From Rhizophagus clarus (lineage: Eukaryota; Glomeromycota; Glomeromycetes; Glomerales; Glomeraceae): 64,000 nucleotides of DNA. Below are positions 23,200-34,761 of the stretch, piece by piece; the first letter of the stretch is position 1; each line of letters opens with the position of its first letter. Location: contig BLAL01000197.1 in assembly GCA_015698045.1 (NCBI GenBank), positions 1,612,001 to 1,676,000 of the forward strand, in the 5' to 3' direction. Below the pieces are notes generated by a model. That model saw only the letters and a list, made by a program, of their open reading frames with translations. It had not been told where the DNA came from and did no database searches. The translations under genes and the position numbers were made by a program.

Positions 23200-25469
23200 T
23201 TAGAAGAATTTCCCAAGGGACCATTCTTGGGTATTCACTACTATGTTGGCTGAGTCTTCTGTTTCTGCTATTGAACTTGTGTCTTCATTATATATTTTTG
23301 ATTGTGGTATAACCCGATGGGCATTGGGCATGTTCTCTTTCGTCTTGGATTTGGTATCAGCTGGCAAACTATTTCTATGTTGATGACGCATTAGTGTTCT
23401 CTGTCGTTGCGTATAAGTATTTTGATGATTGATCTTGTCAATTATTGATTGTTCTGGGTAGTCAAACATGTAGTTAAACTCATTATTAGTTTCTGGACGT
23501 TCGTGATTATTTTTTCAGTCTTGTGTGTCGTAACTTGTTGTTAAGTTTTGGATTGCTTGTAAGATTTTTTGATGGATGAGTTCGATAGACGTTACTTTGT
23601 GTTGGTTAGTTGTTAAGGATTCTAAGGTAGCTGAAATTTTTGTGATTGATTTTGTAATTTGATCTGATACTTTGTTTAAATCTTGAATGCATTTGGTGTG
23701 CCTTTCAATCTATTGTTCATTTTTCTTGATTGCTATTTTCATGTGTTCCACTTCATCTTTAAGTTGTTGTATAATGGTGTTATTATTGTTTTGTGTTTCT
23801 GTAAAGTGGTAAATGTTATATACTTGCAGATTGTCCCAAGTGAGGGCGTTGGGCTTAGGTAGAGCGAATTGACTTAGGTTTTTCCTGGTGATAGATCTAC
23901 CTCTATATTGGGAATTGTTGTATAGTGTATTTTGTTGTTGTGGAATCATTATTTGGAATTTTTTGTCATAGCTTATGCTATATTTTGATTATGTCAAGTA
24001 CAGTCTTGCTTTGGTGTCTGATGGTACCATATTGCTCGCTCTAGGTTTGCAGAAAGGGCTGATTTTACCTTTATCCAAACATTCTGCATATTTATAATTC
24101 AAGTGACTGCAAATATTGCACGTTTGTATTGCGCTTGGGAGGATATAGATCATACGATTATTGGTTAGTTTAAAGACTCTGGGTTTGGTTGTATAGTCAG
24201 CTTTGTTGATGTATACATATACAATTTTTGTTTGTTGACGTGAATGTCTAGATGGGTTTGATGAGTAGTTCTAAGTCTTCGATGCTGGTGTCCTTATATA
24301 AACCTGTAATTTTATATGAACATTCTGTTCTTTTGATGTATTCATTACTTTGTTATCTACAGGTAGAATTCTGATTGTGTGGTTTTCGACTTTTGTTGAC
24401 CAGTAATTATTTTCCCATATTTTTGATACCGATTTACTGCTGTTGAATCATATGTTGTATGAGTTAAACGGTGGTAGTGGTTATGGAACTTTTTGTTGAG
24501 TTCGTTTATCAAACCTAGTTGTACTACTTACTAGTGGGATTATTTTGTTAATTGTTCCTAATGGTTTAAATATGTTATAGATATTATCACTTGTGTAATG
24601 TTTTGGAACGTCTATTATTTTTATTAGGTGTCTGTCTAGGTCTTCTAGTTCTGCATTGATGATAGTTGTGATTTCTTTACTTTCGTATTAGAAACTGATT
24701 ATCACAATTTCTATATTGTTATTTTTTGTAATTGATGATTTTACGAATTTGTAATTTTCGTTGGCTGCGAATTTGTCTCTAATGCATATGTGAATTTGTT
24801 TATCTGAGTAGTTTTTGAAATATTTTTGAGTGTGAACGCTCTAAATTCTTCTGATAGATTCCTATCATTTGTGTTGATATCAATAATTTCTATTTCAGTC
24901 GTAAACTGGTTTTCATTCAGTTCTTTATTTTTTCCCTTTATGGGTTGGTATGTTTGTGTCATTTTGTGTTCATTACTGATTTCAGTTAGAAAATCTACTT
25001 GGTTATTATTTTCTTTATTATTGATCAATGCTACATTTTGATCATGTGACTCATGATCTACATTTATGATCGTAACGTGAATTGAGTTGTTGAGTCCAGT
25101 ATTACTATATTGAAAGTTGAAAGACAGGTTGTTGTTGTCTAGGGTCATATTAATGACGAGAAGTTCTGGTTCTGGTTGTGTTTATGTATTGCTTAGGACT
25201 TTATTTACTGGAAGGGAAGGGACTTTCTTTATGTCTTCATCTGTTGTGTTTATAGTAGACTGACGTTGACGTTTGACTTTTGTTTGTGGTAAGATTTCTC
25301 TTACTATTTCTTCAGAGGTAGGACCTTCTTCTGGTCCGTATGTATTTCTAGTGATGGAAAATTCTAAGTCAGCAGCATTGGTGCTGACAGGTTTTGTTAT
25401 GTTTTGTTGTTTTTTTATAGTTGAGCTAGTGGAGGATGAGTTATTTCTGAACTTTCTGTTGGAGGACAT
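23200..25469 (-). pseudogene. LINE-1st ORF1 (RRM-like, zinc knuckle), decayed
   Basis: Begins at ATG 25469 (MSSNRKFRNNSSSTSS), with a Ser/Thr/Lys-rich N-terminus. The frame continues past a TAA at 25182 into the segment at 25148-24741, so that stop is a point mutation. Around 24660-24500 an RRM-like segment reads IIDVPKHYTSDNIYNIFKPF, matching the RRM of LINE-L and LINE-R ORF1. Near 24120 a cysteine cluster (CNICSHLNYKYAEC) resembles a retroelement zinc knuckle. Later pieces at 23949-23710 and 23469-23200 are basic and Gln/Asn-rich. By family analogy the product would be the RNA-binding protein of the LINE particle. Not functional as it stands. Confidence 0.7.
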
Positions 25470-25560
25470 TTTGTATAGTTTGCTATATTTTTATTTCTTT
25501 CTATTTATTGTTGTTAACTTTATCCCAGTGATTTATCTATCAGGCTATATATGTGACAAA

Positions 25561-25828
25561 AAGTTTTATTTGTAAAAAACAATTTTTCAAAATCATGTGA
25601 TCAACACAGCTCCAAAATATAGTATAATTAAAAAACTTGTATTTAAATTTTAATTCATCTAGTTAATAGAGAATTATATCTTTCTTTTAGTTTAAACTCG
25701 ATTTTATTTAAAGTTTAGATAGTTCATTTTAATTCTCTCTAATGATAGCTAAAAAATCCTTAATTAAGGTTTCTCTTTTTTTTTTTTTGTTATTACTGAG
25801 AGCAAGACTGAGATTTTTATCTTGGTAC
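25561..25828. other. AT-rich spacer between two LINEs
   Basis: No gene. It separates the 5' leader of LINE-1st from the poly(A) end of LINE-2nd. Confidence 0.4.
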
Positions 25829-26084
25829 ATTCTTTTTTTTTTTTTTTTTTTTTAATTCAAAGATCATGTTATTTTTATTGTTAAATATTCGAAAACAAAT
25901 ATTTTATACAACACTGAAATAACCCCCCCAGCTCAGCTAAATGTGACCCATGAACAAAGAAAACTATCAAGTATAAACGAATAAAAACCTAAAAAACTCT
26001 AACCTAAAATCAAAATACTATAAATAAAATAAATCAAATAAAATAAAATAAACTAAACCAAATAAAATAAACTATAAATTAACC

Positions 26085-27050
26085 CTATGAACTAATCATC
26101 AATAAACCATCACCATCTCCTAATAAATCAACCTTATAAAAACCCGACAATTTTTTAAATAACCACGAAAAACTACTACCTGAGTGAACTAAAGCCCGCA
26201 TCTGTATAAACGTTCGATCAAGCGCTTTCAAAAATCGTTCTTTACTCGTAATGATGGGCAGTTTCAAAGGTGGTGCCAAGTATGGATCATCCAGAATTAA
26301 GGTGTCTGAGGGAAAGTCATCATCTGGTGTTCGATGGGGAGACTGTTTTCGCGATTTACAAACCAGAGGAGAGGACATTTTGTCCTTTTGCGAGATGCCA
26401 TTGCGCTTTTCCCATTCCACCGTGCGTTCACATCACGGGAGCCAAATGATTGATTTGAAAAGCCAGATTAATTTGACCAATAATTTAGCACAAAATAAAA
26501 CTGTGTGGCGGCGTGACCATTTAAAGCGTTGTTGTATGTATGTGAATTGTGTAGAATCCATTTTCCCATCAGCTGCGCATTTAAGTAAATCCAAAAATCG
26601 TGGAGACTGTATGGAAGTACCGATCCATCCATTGATCTCGCTATTAACTAAATTAGCCGAAGAAAGTGAGTCGGAAAATTGAGGAAGTGTGGAGGAGAGG
26701 AAAGCCCAGAGTGCTTCATATATTTTTTGTCGCAAAGGCGCCGTATTAGGACAAGTTATCAAATGGGATATTGTTTCATCAGCTTCATTGTTACAGAACT
26801 GACAATGAAAATTTCGGTATAGGGAAGGTTTGCGTTTACGAAGCTAGCGGCCAACTGGTAATTGGTGGTGAAGGATTTTGATAATAAAACTCCACAGAGA
26901 ATTCCTCTTAAAAGAGGTGCACCTGAAATGTTTCACTTGCTGTATAGCTGTCCAAGTGACTTCCCATTGGTACTGGATCGATCGCTGAATGAAAGCATCT
27001 TCGTTAATTCGTAAGTCTCTCCATTCACTACAACTCTGAACCGTGCCCAT
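26085..27050 (-). pseudogene. LINE-2nd ORF2 C-terminus with CCHC finger
   Basis: Three pieces (27050-26844, 26762-26433 and 26420-26085) share a frame shifted from RNase H. They are separated by a TAG after LPVGR and a TGA after SIIWLP, each one C-to-T step from a sense codon. The finger CQFCNNEADETISHLITC (C-x2-C, H, C) lies near 26800-26750. The LINE-L/R ORF2 proteins end with the same kind of finger. Its likely role is nucleic-acid binding. Confidence 0.7.
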
Positions 27051-27067
27051 AGTGCTGAGGAAATTTC

Positions 27068-27690
27068 TTAATTTTGTTCAATCGGAGTATCTTCAAAATG
27101 TGGGCTGAAACGGCAAGCCTGAGTCCCAAAATTAAATGATAATTGATGATATGTACTAAGAGCCGCCCCCTTTTTTGCCAATTCATCCGCTAAATCGTTC
27201 CATGGGTCACCCGCATGAGCTTTAACCTTAATTAATTCTAGATCTAAATTTCTATCCCTAATTAATAAACCAATATAAATTAAAATAAGTGAATTATTAA
27301 AACCACGAGAACAAAATTTACTATGAGAACGTAAGAATCGGGTAATTGTCGAAATCGAACAATTATTATCTGTGTAAATCTTAACCCTACAATCCCTTGG
27401 ACAAACCAATAAAGCCAATAATATTGCAAAAAGTTCCGCCCTGGTGGACGACGGCCAGTTCACTATTCGTGTAAAAAATTGTAGATTAGAAGATATCTCT
27501 ACAAACGCAGCGCCTTGATTTATAACCATGGATCGATGGTCCAAGCAATCATCTAAACGTTGTCTTAAATGTGAGGGGACGCCATTTTGTACAGATCCAT
27601 CAGTATAAAATGATAATTCATTAACGCTGTTTAGGCTATCTTTAATCTCAATGAGATGATCTTTATCGTCCGAGGGTCCAATCCAACGGT
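27068..27690 (-). pseudogene. LINE-2nd RNase H domain
   Basis: In the same frame as the reverse transcriptase after a TAA (27881) and a TAG (near 27690). All four acidic positions are present: ELSFYTDGSVQ, SSTRAELFAI, VKIYTDNNCS and WNDLADELA. The frame ends with TAA at 27068; the following segment is in another frame. Confidence 0.8.
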
Positions 27691-27880
27691 TGATCTATAT
27701 GTTGTCATCCCTCTGATCGTGTGGGATGGAAATGAGACAATCCATAAGTTCATGGCGAGAAGTATGAGATCCATGTGGTTGGTGGTAATCGCTATCTAAA
27801 ATTGCGATATAATCGTTAAAAGTGCTCTGATCATAACCGATGAACCAAAGGGGAGAATGAATGATCCAATATGGAGTTTC

Positions 27881-29992
27881 TTATGCATTTGAAAAGGTGA
27901 CATTCAACTGAAACATAATAAGTGAGTACTTTGGCCAAACTACAGTATGTGTATCCTTATTGTTGACAAAAGAGCAATTGCAACTATGGTCATAATACAC
28001 TTCTCTATATAAATCAATTGCATATAACCCTTTGCTCCCATTAAAACATTTATTTGTTATTCGTCCTATGAGCCAGGCGGTATCCAACTGTACCGCGACC
28101 CATTCCTTTTGACGACCATCCTGTGAAGGTGGCTTGAGGAATCTGGTAATATAAAAGGTTGATTGTGTCGAGCGGTATTCAGGTAAGAGGTATCTAGAGT
28201 CAGAAGACGCTAAAACAGAACGTTCTAATTGAGTGAACCATTTAGCTTTGGGTCCCTTTCTTGAGAGTCCTGCTAAAGTGCGATATTGTTTCCAGGTCAT
28301 CAAAGATGATCCGTCACCCGCGATCAATTGAGATAGGTCCACCAGAGGAAATTGACTGTGCTTATTATTAATACGCATAATTGATGCTGCGTTATAAGAT
28401 TTCGACCAGATGTCCAAAAGCGGAAATTCAATATTCTTGATACTAAAACTTAACCTATCTATCTGGTCTAACTTAATGTTGACGTGAAGATCTGATGCCA
28501 ATAATAAATAAAATAAAGCTAAATTCGATCGGCTGGCAGCCATGTACAGCGATCTGAAATGCGAATGAACGCTAAAGCAACAATCAGGTAGTTTCATCAA
28601 TAATTGCGCCTGCCTTAATCTTAACAAAGTAGTGAAAGTAGCGTCATTGTGATCATTCAGCACCGTGCATAGGTTCATAATGCCGGCAGTAGAAACCACC
28701 ATCCATAAACAGTGAAGCCCAACAATGCCTTCATGATATAGTGCCGAATTGGGGCAGGAACGTTGAACTCCTATAGTGTGCTTGACTAAGGCTAGAATAG
28801 GTCGTTCTATAGCGTCCCATTCCAGTTTGGTGAAGGTGATAAGTTGACTTAAGTAGATCAATTTAGGATAAAGCACCTTGTTAATCAAATAAACAACGTG
28901 CGCGATAGAAAGTTTTTTAAGTCGAATAGTATGTAAAAATTCATCCCTAGTGCGTCTTAAGCGTTGTTTGGTAAGGGATCGAGTGTTTTTTGGGGAAATC
29001 CACACCCCAAGGTACCGAGCTTCAGTTTGGATTGGGTGAATAGTGTCCCTTTCATGAGTCCCTAAAGAAACTGAGAGGAAAGGTCTAGGCAATGAGGGAT
29101 TGATGACGATCAATTCACACTTCTTATGATTGATATTAATATCAACCAATTCATAAAAGCTTCGCGCCATGTCCAGTGTATGTTGGATGCGGTTCCGTGT
29201 ACAATCGATCCATGCAGTATCATCCATATAAGCCGATGCTGCGATTCTGTGTGAAAAAGTTTCCCATGTATTGGGGTCCCGCAGGTTATGTAGCCAGACG
29301 CATTCCATATTATAGCCTTTTGTCAGTAGAGCTGTGATAGTGGCTAGTAAAGGATCATAATATATTCTCCAAAGTAGGGGTGACAAACTATCCCCTTGAT
29401 CTATACCATCCTCAGCTTGAAAAGAGGGTGACGGTCCAAAGGCTGTTGCTACTTGAACAGTTCTACCCTTAAATAGGTTAACGATACAGTTTACTGCGTG
29501 ACTGGGTAGACCGATTCGTTTTAATGCAAGATCTAAAAAATCCAAACTGATAGAATCAAAGGCTTTAGAAATATCTTGAAGAACAATCCAGAGTTCCTTA
29601 GAGTTCTCTTTGGCGTCTTCTATGAGGTTGTTAATTAATCTAATGGGGGACGCCGTGGATTCACCTTTCAGTCCACAATAATTAGCATGGCAAAGAACAT
29701 TGTGGTCCTGTAAAATATCAGAAAGTTGCGTACTGATAAACTTGGTAAAAATTTTCCTAACTACTTCCAAGAGAGCGATTGGTCTGACATTGGCCATATT
29801 GTATTCAAATTTCTCTGGCTTAGGAATCGGGAAAATTGTCGAAAATTTCCAATCCGCGGGGACTAATCCAGTTAAGAAAATAGTTCGATAAAGTGCTAGA
29901 ATAACTTCTACAAATGTAGGGGAAAGGTGACACATTAATTGATAAGTAATGCCCGAAGTGCCAGGAGCAGAGTTTTTATTAATATTCTGCAA
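27881..29992 (-). pseudogene. LINE-2nd reverse transcriptase domain, intact segment
   Basis: A 703-codon open frame. Reverse transcriptase motifs in order: INKNSAPGTSGITYQL (0/1), IFPIPKPEKF and VRPIALLEVVRKIF (2/2a), WIVLQDISKAFDSISL (A), GIDQGDSLSPLLWRIYYDP (B), AYMDDTAWI (C, with both Asp) and HKKCELIVI (D), then the LGVWIS thumb region and a linker. It copies LINE RNA at nicked target DNA. It is part of a longer ORF2 cut off by TAG upstream (30113) and TAA downstream (27881), so only this segment is intact. YMDD rather than FADD or YADD is notable. Confidence 0.85.
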
Positions 29993-30112
29993 TATAGTGA
30001 TCCAAAAAGGTAGAGTAAAATTTTTCTCTATTGACTCATAAATGGGCTCATCGGTGTTTAATATTGGTTCATAAGCATTTTTCCATATAGGGTGGGCATT
30101 GAGCGAGTCAAT

Positions 30113-31010
30113 CTAGGAGTTTCGTTTTCTAAACTGAGAAACATATGCATTCGTGGCTGCTTGTCTGACCTCGTCTGGGTGCAGTAAAAGCTCTTGGAGC
30201 CCATCCTCTGATGTGACCATAAGTCGGTCAATTGAGACGTTTGGTTTGTGTCGATCTAATGACGAGGAAATCCATCTGGTCTGATCAGATTGAATGATTG
30301 CAAATCGAGCTTTAACGGCCGCTGTGATTTTGTGTGATTGATAAGAATTAAAAGCTTTCCATTCTGTCTTTTTCCTTTTGTGAGCGACCTGATTGAGTTG
30401 ATCGAGCCAGTTCGGAGAATCCGGAAGGAAAGAACTGTCAAATTGAAGATCCCGGTCATCAGCATAATCCTTGTTAAATAGTAAAATCTGAGATTCCCAT
30501 CTATCTTTGAGTTGGGAAAAGGCTGCCGGATCATGAGGGGTGGTAACTTGATATTGGTGAGTTTCATGAATGAAAACCAAAAGTTTAGCAGTGTGTCTAT
30601 CCAATTTATTCATATCAGCTGGTTTATCCTTCGGTTTCAATCTGGGGTGAGTTGTATTCTGCTTCCTCAAGGGTAAGGTGTGCGCTGCCGCTGACATAAG
30701 AATGTCCTTTATGTCCGCCTAACAGTTGTTAATAATATCCAGAGCTCTTTGTGGGTGGTCTGTTGGGTCTGATGTATTTGCAATATTGTGAAGCGCATTA
30801 ATAAGTAGTGCAAATCGATGTGCGGAGTCCAAAATATGAGCTTCAAAATGAGTCCAGTGCTCTGATGTGATATCTTCCATTTTAATCGATAATTCCCTGA
30901 AATTTGGATCATGGGGGGTTATTGGCTGCGTGTGCTTATATGCTATGGGGAAGATATCAGGTAAGTATAAATTAATTGTGACAATATCATGATCACTTCC
31001 TGTCAGGATG
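30113..31010 (-). pseudogene. LINE-2nd endonuclease C-terminus and linker (downstream of Ginger)
   Basis: Begins ILTGSDHDIVTINLYLPD (SDH motif of the endonuclease), passes one TAG at about 30717-30719, and continues from 30697 (MSAAAHTLPLRKQNT) in the same frame to a TAG at 30113. Beyond that stop the same frame continues into the reverse transcriptase. Both TAGs could be CAG-to-TAG changes. Confidence 0.75.
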
Positions 31011-31014
31011 TATC

Positions 31015-31134
31015 TGTTGTGCCTCAGATGTAAATCCGCGTCAGGTGATAACTGACGCGCGTCAGATATTAATTAACACCTGACGTGCGTTACTTACCAA
31101 TTGACAAATGACGTGCGTTAGTTGTCATCTGACG
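31015..31134. repeat. Left 120-bp TIR of Ginger element
   Basis: Contains the 14-bp palindrome CTGACGCGCGTCAG at 31052-31065 and further copies of TGACGTGCGTTA and CATCTGACG. These repeated words within the TIR are candidate transposase-binding sites. One mismatch to the right TIR (T versus C in TGACGTGCG/TGACGCGCG). Confidence 0.9.
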
Positions 31135-31300
31135 CATGATCTGTTATTTAATAATGGATTATCTGAACATGTTTTTTTACTTTGTTATTCTCTTCAATTT
31201 CTTCCTCTATAACTATTTCAACATTACTTGTATCAACAACCACATATACTGTTATTTTTTCTTAAAGTTAATAAAAGCTTTAATAATCTTATATAGCATA

Positions 31301-33443
31301 ATGGAGTATACTTTTATAAGCAAGGAGACGTTTGAAACCTTACTAAATAATTATCTTAGTAGATTGCCAGAATGCAAGCAAGATAAGGCTTTAATAAATC
31401 TAGACCTTTTAGGAAAAATAAAAGCGGTATTATTAGACCCCAAAAATTTTCATATTTGTGATAAAAATACTCGAAATTGGGCTATGAAACGCTTTTGCCT
31501 TGAAGAAGTAGTTCCTGGAGACTTTAGAGTATTAGTTAAAGCAGATAACAAGCCAGTTCTTGTAGTGGAGAATATGTATGAAATATTATGCCGAACACAT
31601 GCTGAAATAGATCAGCATGGAGGACAAAAGCAGCTTTGGAAATCTATTAAAGAAAGATGGAGCTGGGTGAAGCAAGATTTAGTTGAAAAATTCGTTAATA
31701 ACTGTAATATTTGTGCTATTCGTAAACCCTCATTTCACCCTTTGGCTGCTAAACCAATTATTGCAAGAAACTTTTTATCACGAATTCAGGTACATGATTA
31801 ATTAATAGATTATTTATTTAACTTTTATTTGCATTATATTAATTTAAATTTTATATTAACAGATAGATTTGATTGATTTATCATATGATCCTGATGGAGA
31901 ATACAAGTATATTTGCCATATTCGAGATCATTTTACACGTTTTTCATGGGCAAAAGCACTTACTTCCAAGCGAGCTGTTGAAGTAGCTGCATATTTGTTT
32001 GATCTTTTCCATTTTTTAGGTTCTCCACCTAAAATACTTCAGTCAGACAATGGAAAAGAATTCACTGCTACAATAATAAAAGAATTAATCAGTTTATGGC
32101 CAACAGTAAAAATAATTAATGGACGTCCACGCCATCCTCAAAGTCAAGGTCTTGTAGAAAGAGCAAATGGAATTCTGCAGCAAAAATTGGGAAAGTGGAA
32201 AGAGGATACAGGTAGAAATGATTGGTCTTTTGGGCTTCATTCAGTTATTTTATCAATGAATCATTCATATTGTCGTTCTCACAAAAAAACTCCCTATGAG
32301 CTTGTATTTGGTGATAAGCCTCATGGAGGTTGTACATTAATTGAAGATCTGTTTAGCAAGGGTATTTATGATGAAGAGAATATTCCTGAGACAGTTACAA
32401 TCAAAGATTTTGAGTATTCAGCTGAAAATTTGGATGATGATATGGTAGATGAACAAGGTAAAGAGCATATTAAAATATTTTAATTAATCTTTATATTTAG
32501 TTATAAAAACTTAATAGACATTCAATATTTTAATGTTATAATTTATTTTAATTTTAAATTTAATTAAATATTCTAATAAAATTTTCTTATTATATTTATA
32601 ATACATATTTTAAACTCGTCATTATCAGTTTCTATTCCTTTACCAGCAATTCCTGCTTCTTCTTCATCATTCCCTGCACCTTCATTATCAACTTTACCCA
32701 CTCCTATTTCTTTACCATCAGTCCCTGCACCTTCACCACAAATAATAAAAGATTTAGGTGAAATTGAAGAAAGAGATGATGATTGTAATAGTATTGATAG
32801 TGTTGATACAGTAAAATCAGCACAAATTCAATATGAAACTTATAATGTAAATGATAATGAACATACCCCAAAAATTTCACAATATCATCCAATTCCTATT
32901 GATCCGGTTCTTATTGACATCACAAATACAGCCATAAGAAGTGAAACAACAATTACAGGTCATGATATTTTAAGAGAAGCAGCTCGGAAAAATCTACAAT
33001 CTTACACAGATAAAATGGTCAACCAGATGAATAAAAAAAAGCGCTCAATTAGCTATGAAGTAGGAGATTTAGTGAGGATTACAATTCCAAAAATTGATCG
33101 TTCTGGTATTGACCGTCCTACTCTTCCATGCAAAGTTTTAGAAATAACCAAAAATAATCAGTATGTTTTAGGATCAAAATTTGGAATTATCAATGTGCAT
33201 TACTCACCAAGAGAAATTGAACCACTTGGTACAATAGACTTTCCTGAGCTTAACAATTTACCTTCAAACAAGATTTCTGTCAGAGAAGCTGCGCACCTTC
33301 AAAGCACTGGACTAGTTACAGGAGCCATTTGCAACTGTAAAAGTAACTGCAATAACAATAAATATCGTTGTAAAAAGGTTGGACAAAATTGCGGAAGTAG
33401 GTGTCATAGTGGCCGCCCATGTCAAAACAAGTGTGAAAATTAG
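31301..33443 (+). CDS. Ginger-type DDE integrase/transposase with C-terminal CXC-like region
   Basis: Exons 31301-31789, 31863-32457 and 32629-33443; introns of 73 and 171 bp with GT-AG ends. All junctions are in phase and give 632 residues. An H2C2 zinc finger has His100, His106, Cys135 and Cys138. The rve-type catalytic core has Asp168 (LIDLS), Asp225 (QSDNGKEF) and Glu262 (QGLVERANG), the DDE triad. Then a Pro/Ser/Thr-rich linker (VPAPSPQ) and a small beta domain like the GPY/F module of gypsy integrases (SYEVGDLVRITIPK to YSPREIEPLG). Finally come about 37 residues with nine cysteines (CNCKSNCNNNKYRC), resembling a CXC/Tesmin metal-binding motif. It would cut the element out and join it to a 4-bp staggered target. 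ATG at 31301 is preferred to 31136: it begins the charged N-terminal domain, whereas upstream is a hydrophobic low-complexity run. Confidence 0.9.
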
Positions 33444-33685
33444 ATTTTTTAAGAAAAAATAGCTTTTTATATTAGGAGTGTTAAATAAAAAAATTGATTT
33501 TACAGTGTTACAGAACACTATTATATAATTTTTTTTACAATTTTTTTTACAGTGTTACATACAGAGTGTTATATAAAAGTATAGTGCAACAAAACATGCA
33601 AATATAATGTAAAAATTTAAAAAATTTATTAATCTTTAAAATTACCGGTAATTGATATATGTTGCGTCAGTCAATAATTAACGCA

Positions 33686-33805
33686 CGTCAGATGACAACT
33701 AACGCACGTCATTTGTCAATTGGTAAGTAACGCGCGTCAGGTGTTAATTAATATCTGACGCGCGTCAGTTATCACCTGACGCGGATTTACATCTGAGGCA
33801 CAACA
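33686..33805. repeat. Right 120-bp TIR of Ginger element
   Basis: Reverse complement of the left TIR with one difference; the palindrome is at 33755-33768. Further inward (33661-33685) the CTGACG/CGTCAG words continue but no longer match the left side. Confidence 0.9.
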
Positions 33806-34761
33806 TATCCATCGTAATGATGAGCAAATCTAAGAGACGGGGTAATGTGACGTTGTATCCAAATGTGATCAATGCATATATCAATCCTGAGAGCATCGTC
33901 TTGCGATCGTCGGTGCCAAGAAAATTTCTTTGCCTCAGGGTTCAAAAATCTAAAAGAATCAATTAAATTAAGATGATGAAAACATAAAGGTATATCTTCT
34001 TTTTTATCTGATGTGGACGGGTAGACATCTAAACGGTGATTGAAATGTCGGTTTGTGTCTCCCATCCATATGTGAATGATATGCGAATCTGATGTAGTAT
34101 TATTCATGATTTGTTCGAATGTTCGTAGTGTCAGTTTATCGGTAGGAGAAAGGTAATAAACCCAAATCCATAATTGACGGTGTTTTGTCCCAAATTTGCT
34201 GACCATAAGAAAAGGTGAAAAAATTTTCGTGTCAAAATGAAATTTTCGCCATTTTGAATGAATCAGTAAAGCCACTCCTGATCCTTTAGGTTTTGTAATG
34301 CTTTTCGGAGATCCTGCTAAATCATACGAACAATCATCATAAGTATCCTTGATAAAGTGTTGTAAATTGACGCAATTTGAATTGGTTTCTGCGATCCCCA
34401 TAAAATCAAAATTATTGGCGTGATACCATTCTAATAAAAACCTCAATTTATCGGGATCAGATGCTAGCTCATTGATATTGTGGAAACCAATCTTTAAATT
34501 AATAAAATTAATGCTATGATCCATATAATCTAAATTATTATTATTTAATATTATTCTTGCTCTATGTAAAAAAGTGTCTATTTCTCGATTAAGCGAAGGG
34601 AAATAAGTGAGGTCGTGTTGTTGTCTTGTGGAACCAATAAGCCCAGATTCTGACCTTGATCCGGTGGTTCCGTTGCCAAAGAGACAGGGTTTCCGGAAAG
34701 TCAAGTTGGTTGGGAAGGGTGTGCTATTAGTACAAACTCGCCAACCCCTCAATGATCCCAT
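33806..34761 (-). pseudogene. LINE-2nd endonuclease, N-terminal part (upstream of Ginger)
   Basis: Contains the EEP endonuclease motifs in order: LKIGFHNINELA (Asn), FDFMGIAETNSN (Glu), IWMGDTNRHF (GDxN) and RIDICIDHIWIQ (the Asp/His region). The frame is open from 34761 to 33806 and then runs into the Ginger terminal repeat after HHYDGY. It resumes in phase at 31010 with ILTGSDHDIV, which supplies the SDH motif. The enzyme would nick target DNA for reverse transcription. Broken only by the insertion in this half. Confidence 0.8.

Larger units (their letters stand above)
11446..25560 (-). mobile_element. LINE-1st: decayed RNase H-type non-LTR retrotransposon
   Basis: Minus-strand element of about 8.8 kb once the inserted 5.3-kb DNA element (14783-20086) is discounted. 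Read 5' to 3' it has ORF1 (from about 25469), an endonuclease, a reverse transcriptase, RNase H and a terminal cysteine/histidine finger, then a tail of ATTT units on the plus strand (about 11443-11462). The order matches I/Tad-like LINEs with RNase H. The coding frame is interrupted by many stops and shifts, so it is inactive. 5' end and target duplication not resolved; the boundaries given are approximate. Confidence 0.85.
31015..33805 (+). mobile_element. Ginger-type integrase DNA transposon, complete
   Basis: The element starts TGTTGTGCCTCAGATG and ends with its inverse. Terminal inverted repeats of 120 bp (31015-31134 and 33686-33805) differ at one position. The flanking duplication is TATC at 31011-31014 and 33806-33809. 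Removing the element and one TATC restores the LINE-2nd endonuclease frame exactly (HHYDGY joined to ILTGSDHD). It holds one gene, in three exons with no stop or frameshift, for an integrase-like transposase. TGT...ACA ends, a 4-bp duplication, an H2C2 finger plus DDE core and no reverse transcriptase fit the Ginger superfamily rather than a retroelement. Near-identical ends and an intact gene suggest recent activity. Confidence 0.9.

Noticed and set aside
11446..30697. Alternative genetic code with TAA/TAG read as Gln
   Set aside because: TGA also appears inside frames at Arg positions, several frames carry true shifts, and intact genes (CRN, Ginger, LINE-L ORF2) have no internal TAA or TAG.
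31136..33443. Integrase as a remnant of a gypsy retrotransposon or retrovirus
   Set aside because: There is no reverse transcriptase, protease, gag or LTR. The unit has TIRs, a 4-bp duplication and its own introns, as in Ginger.
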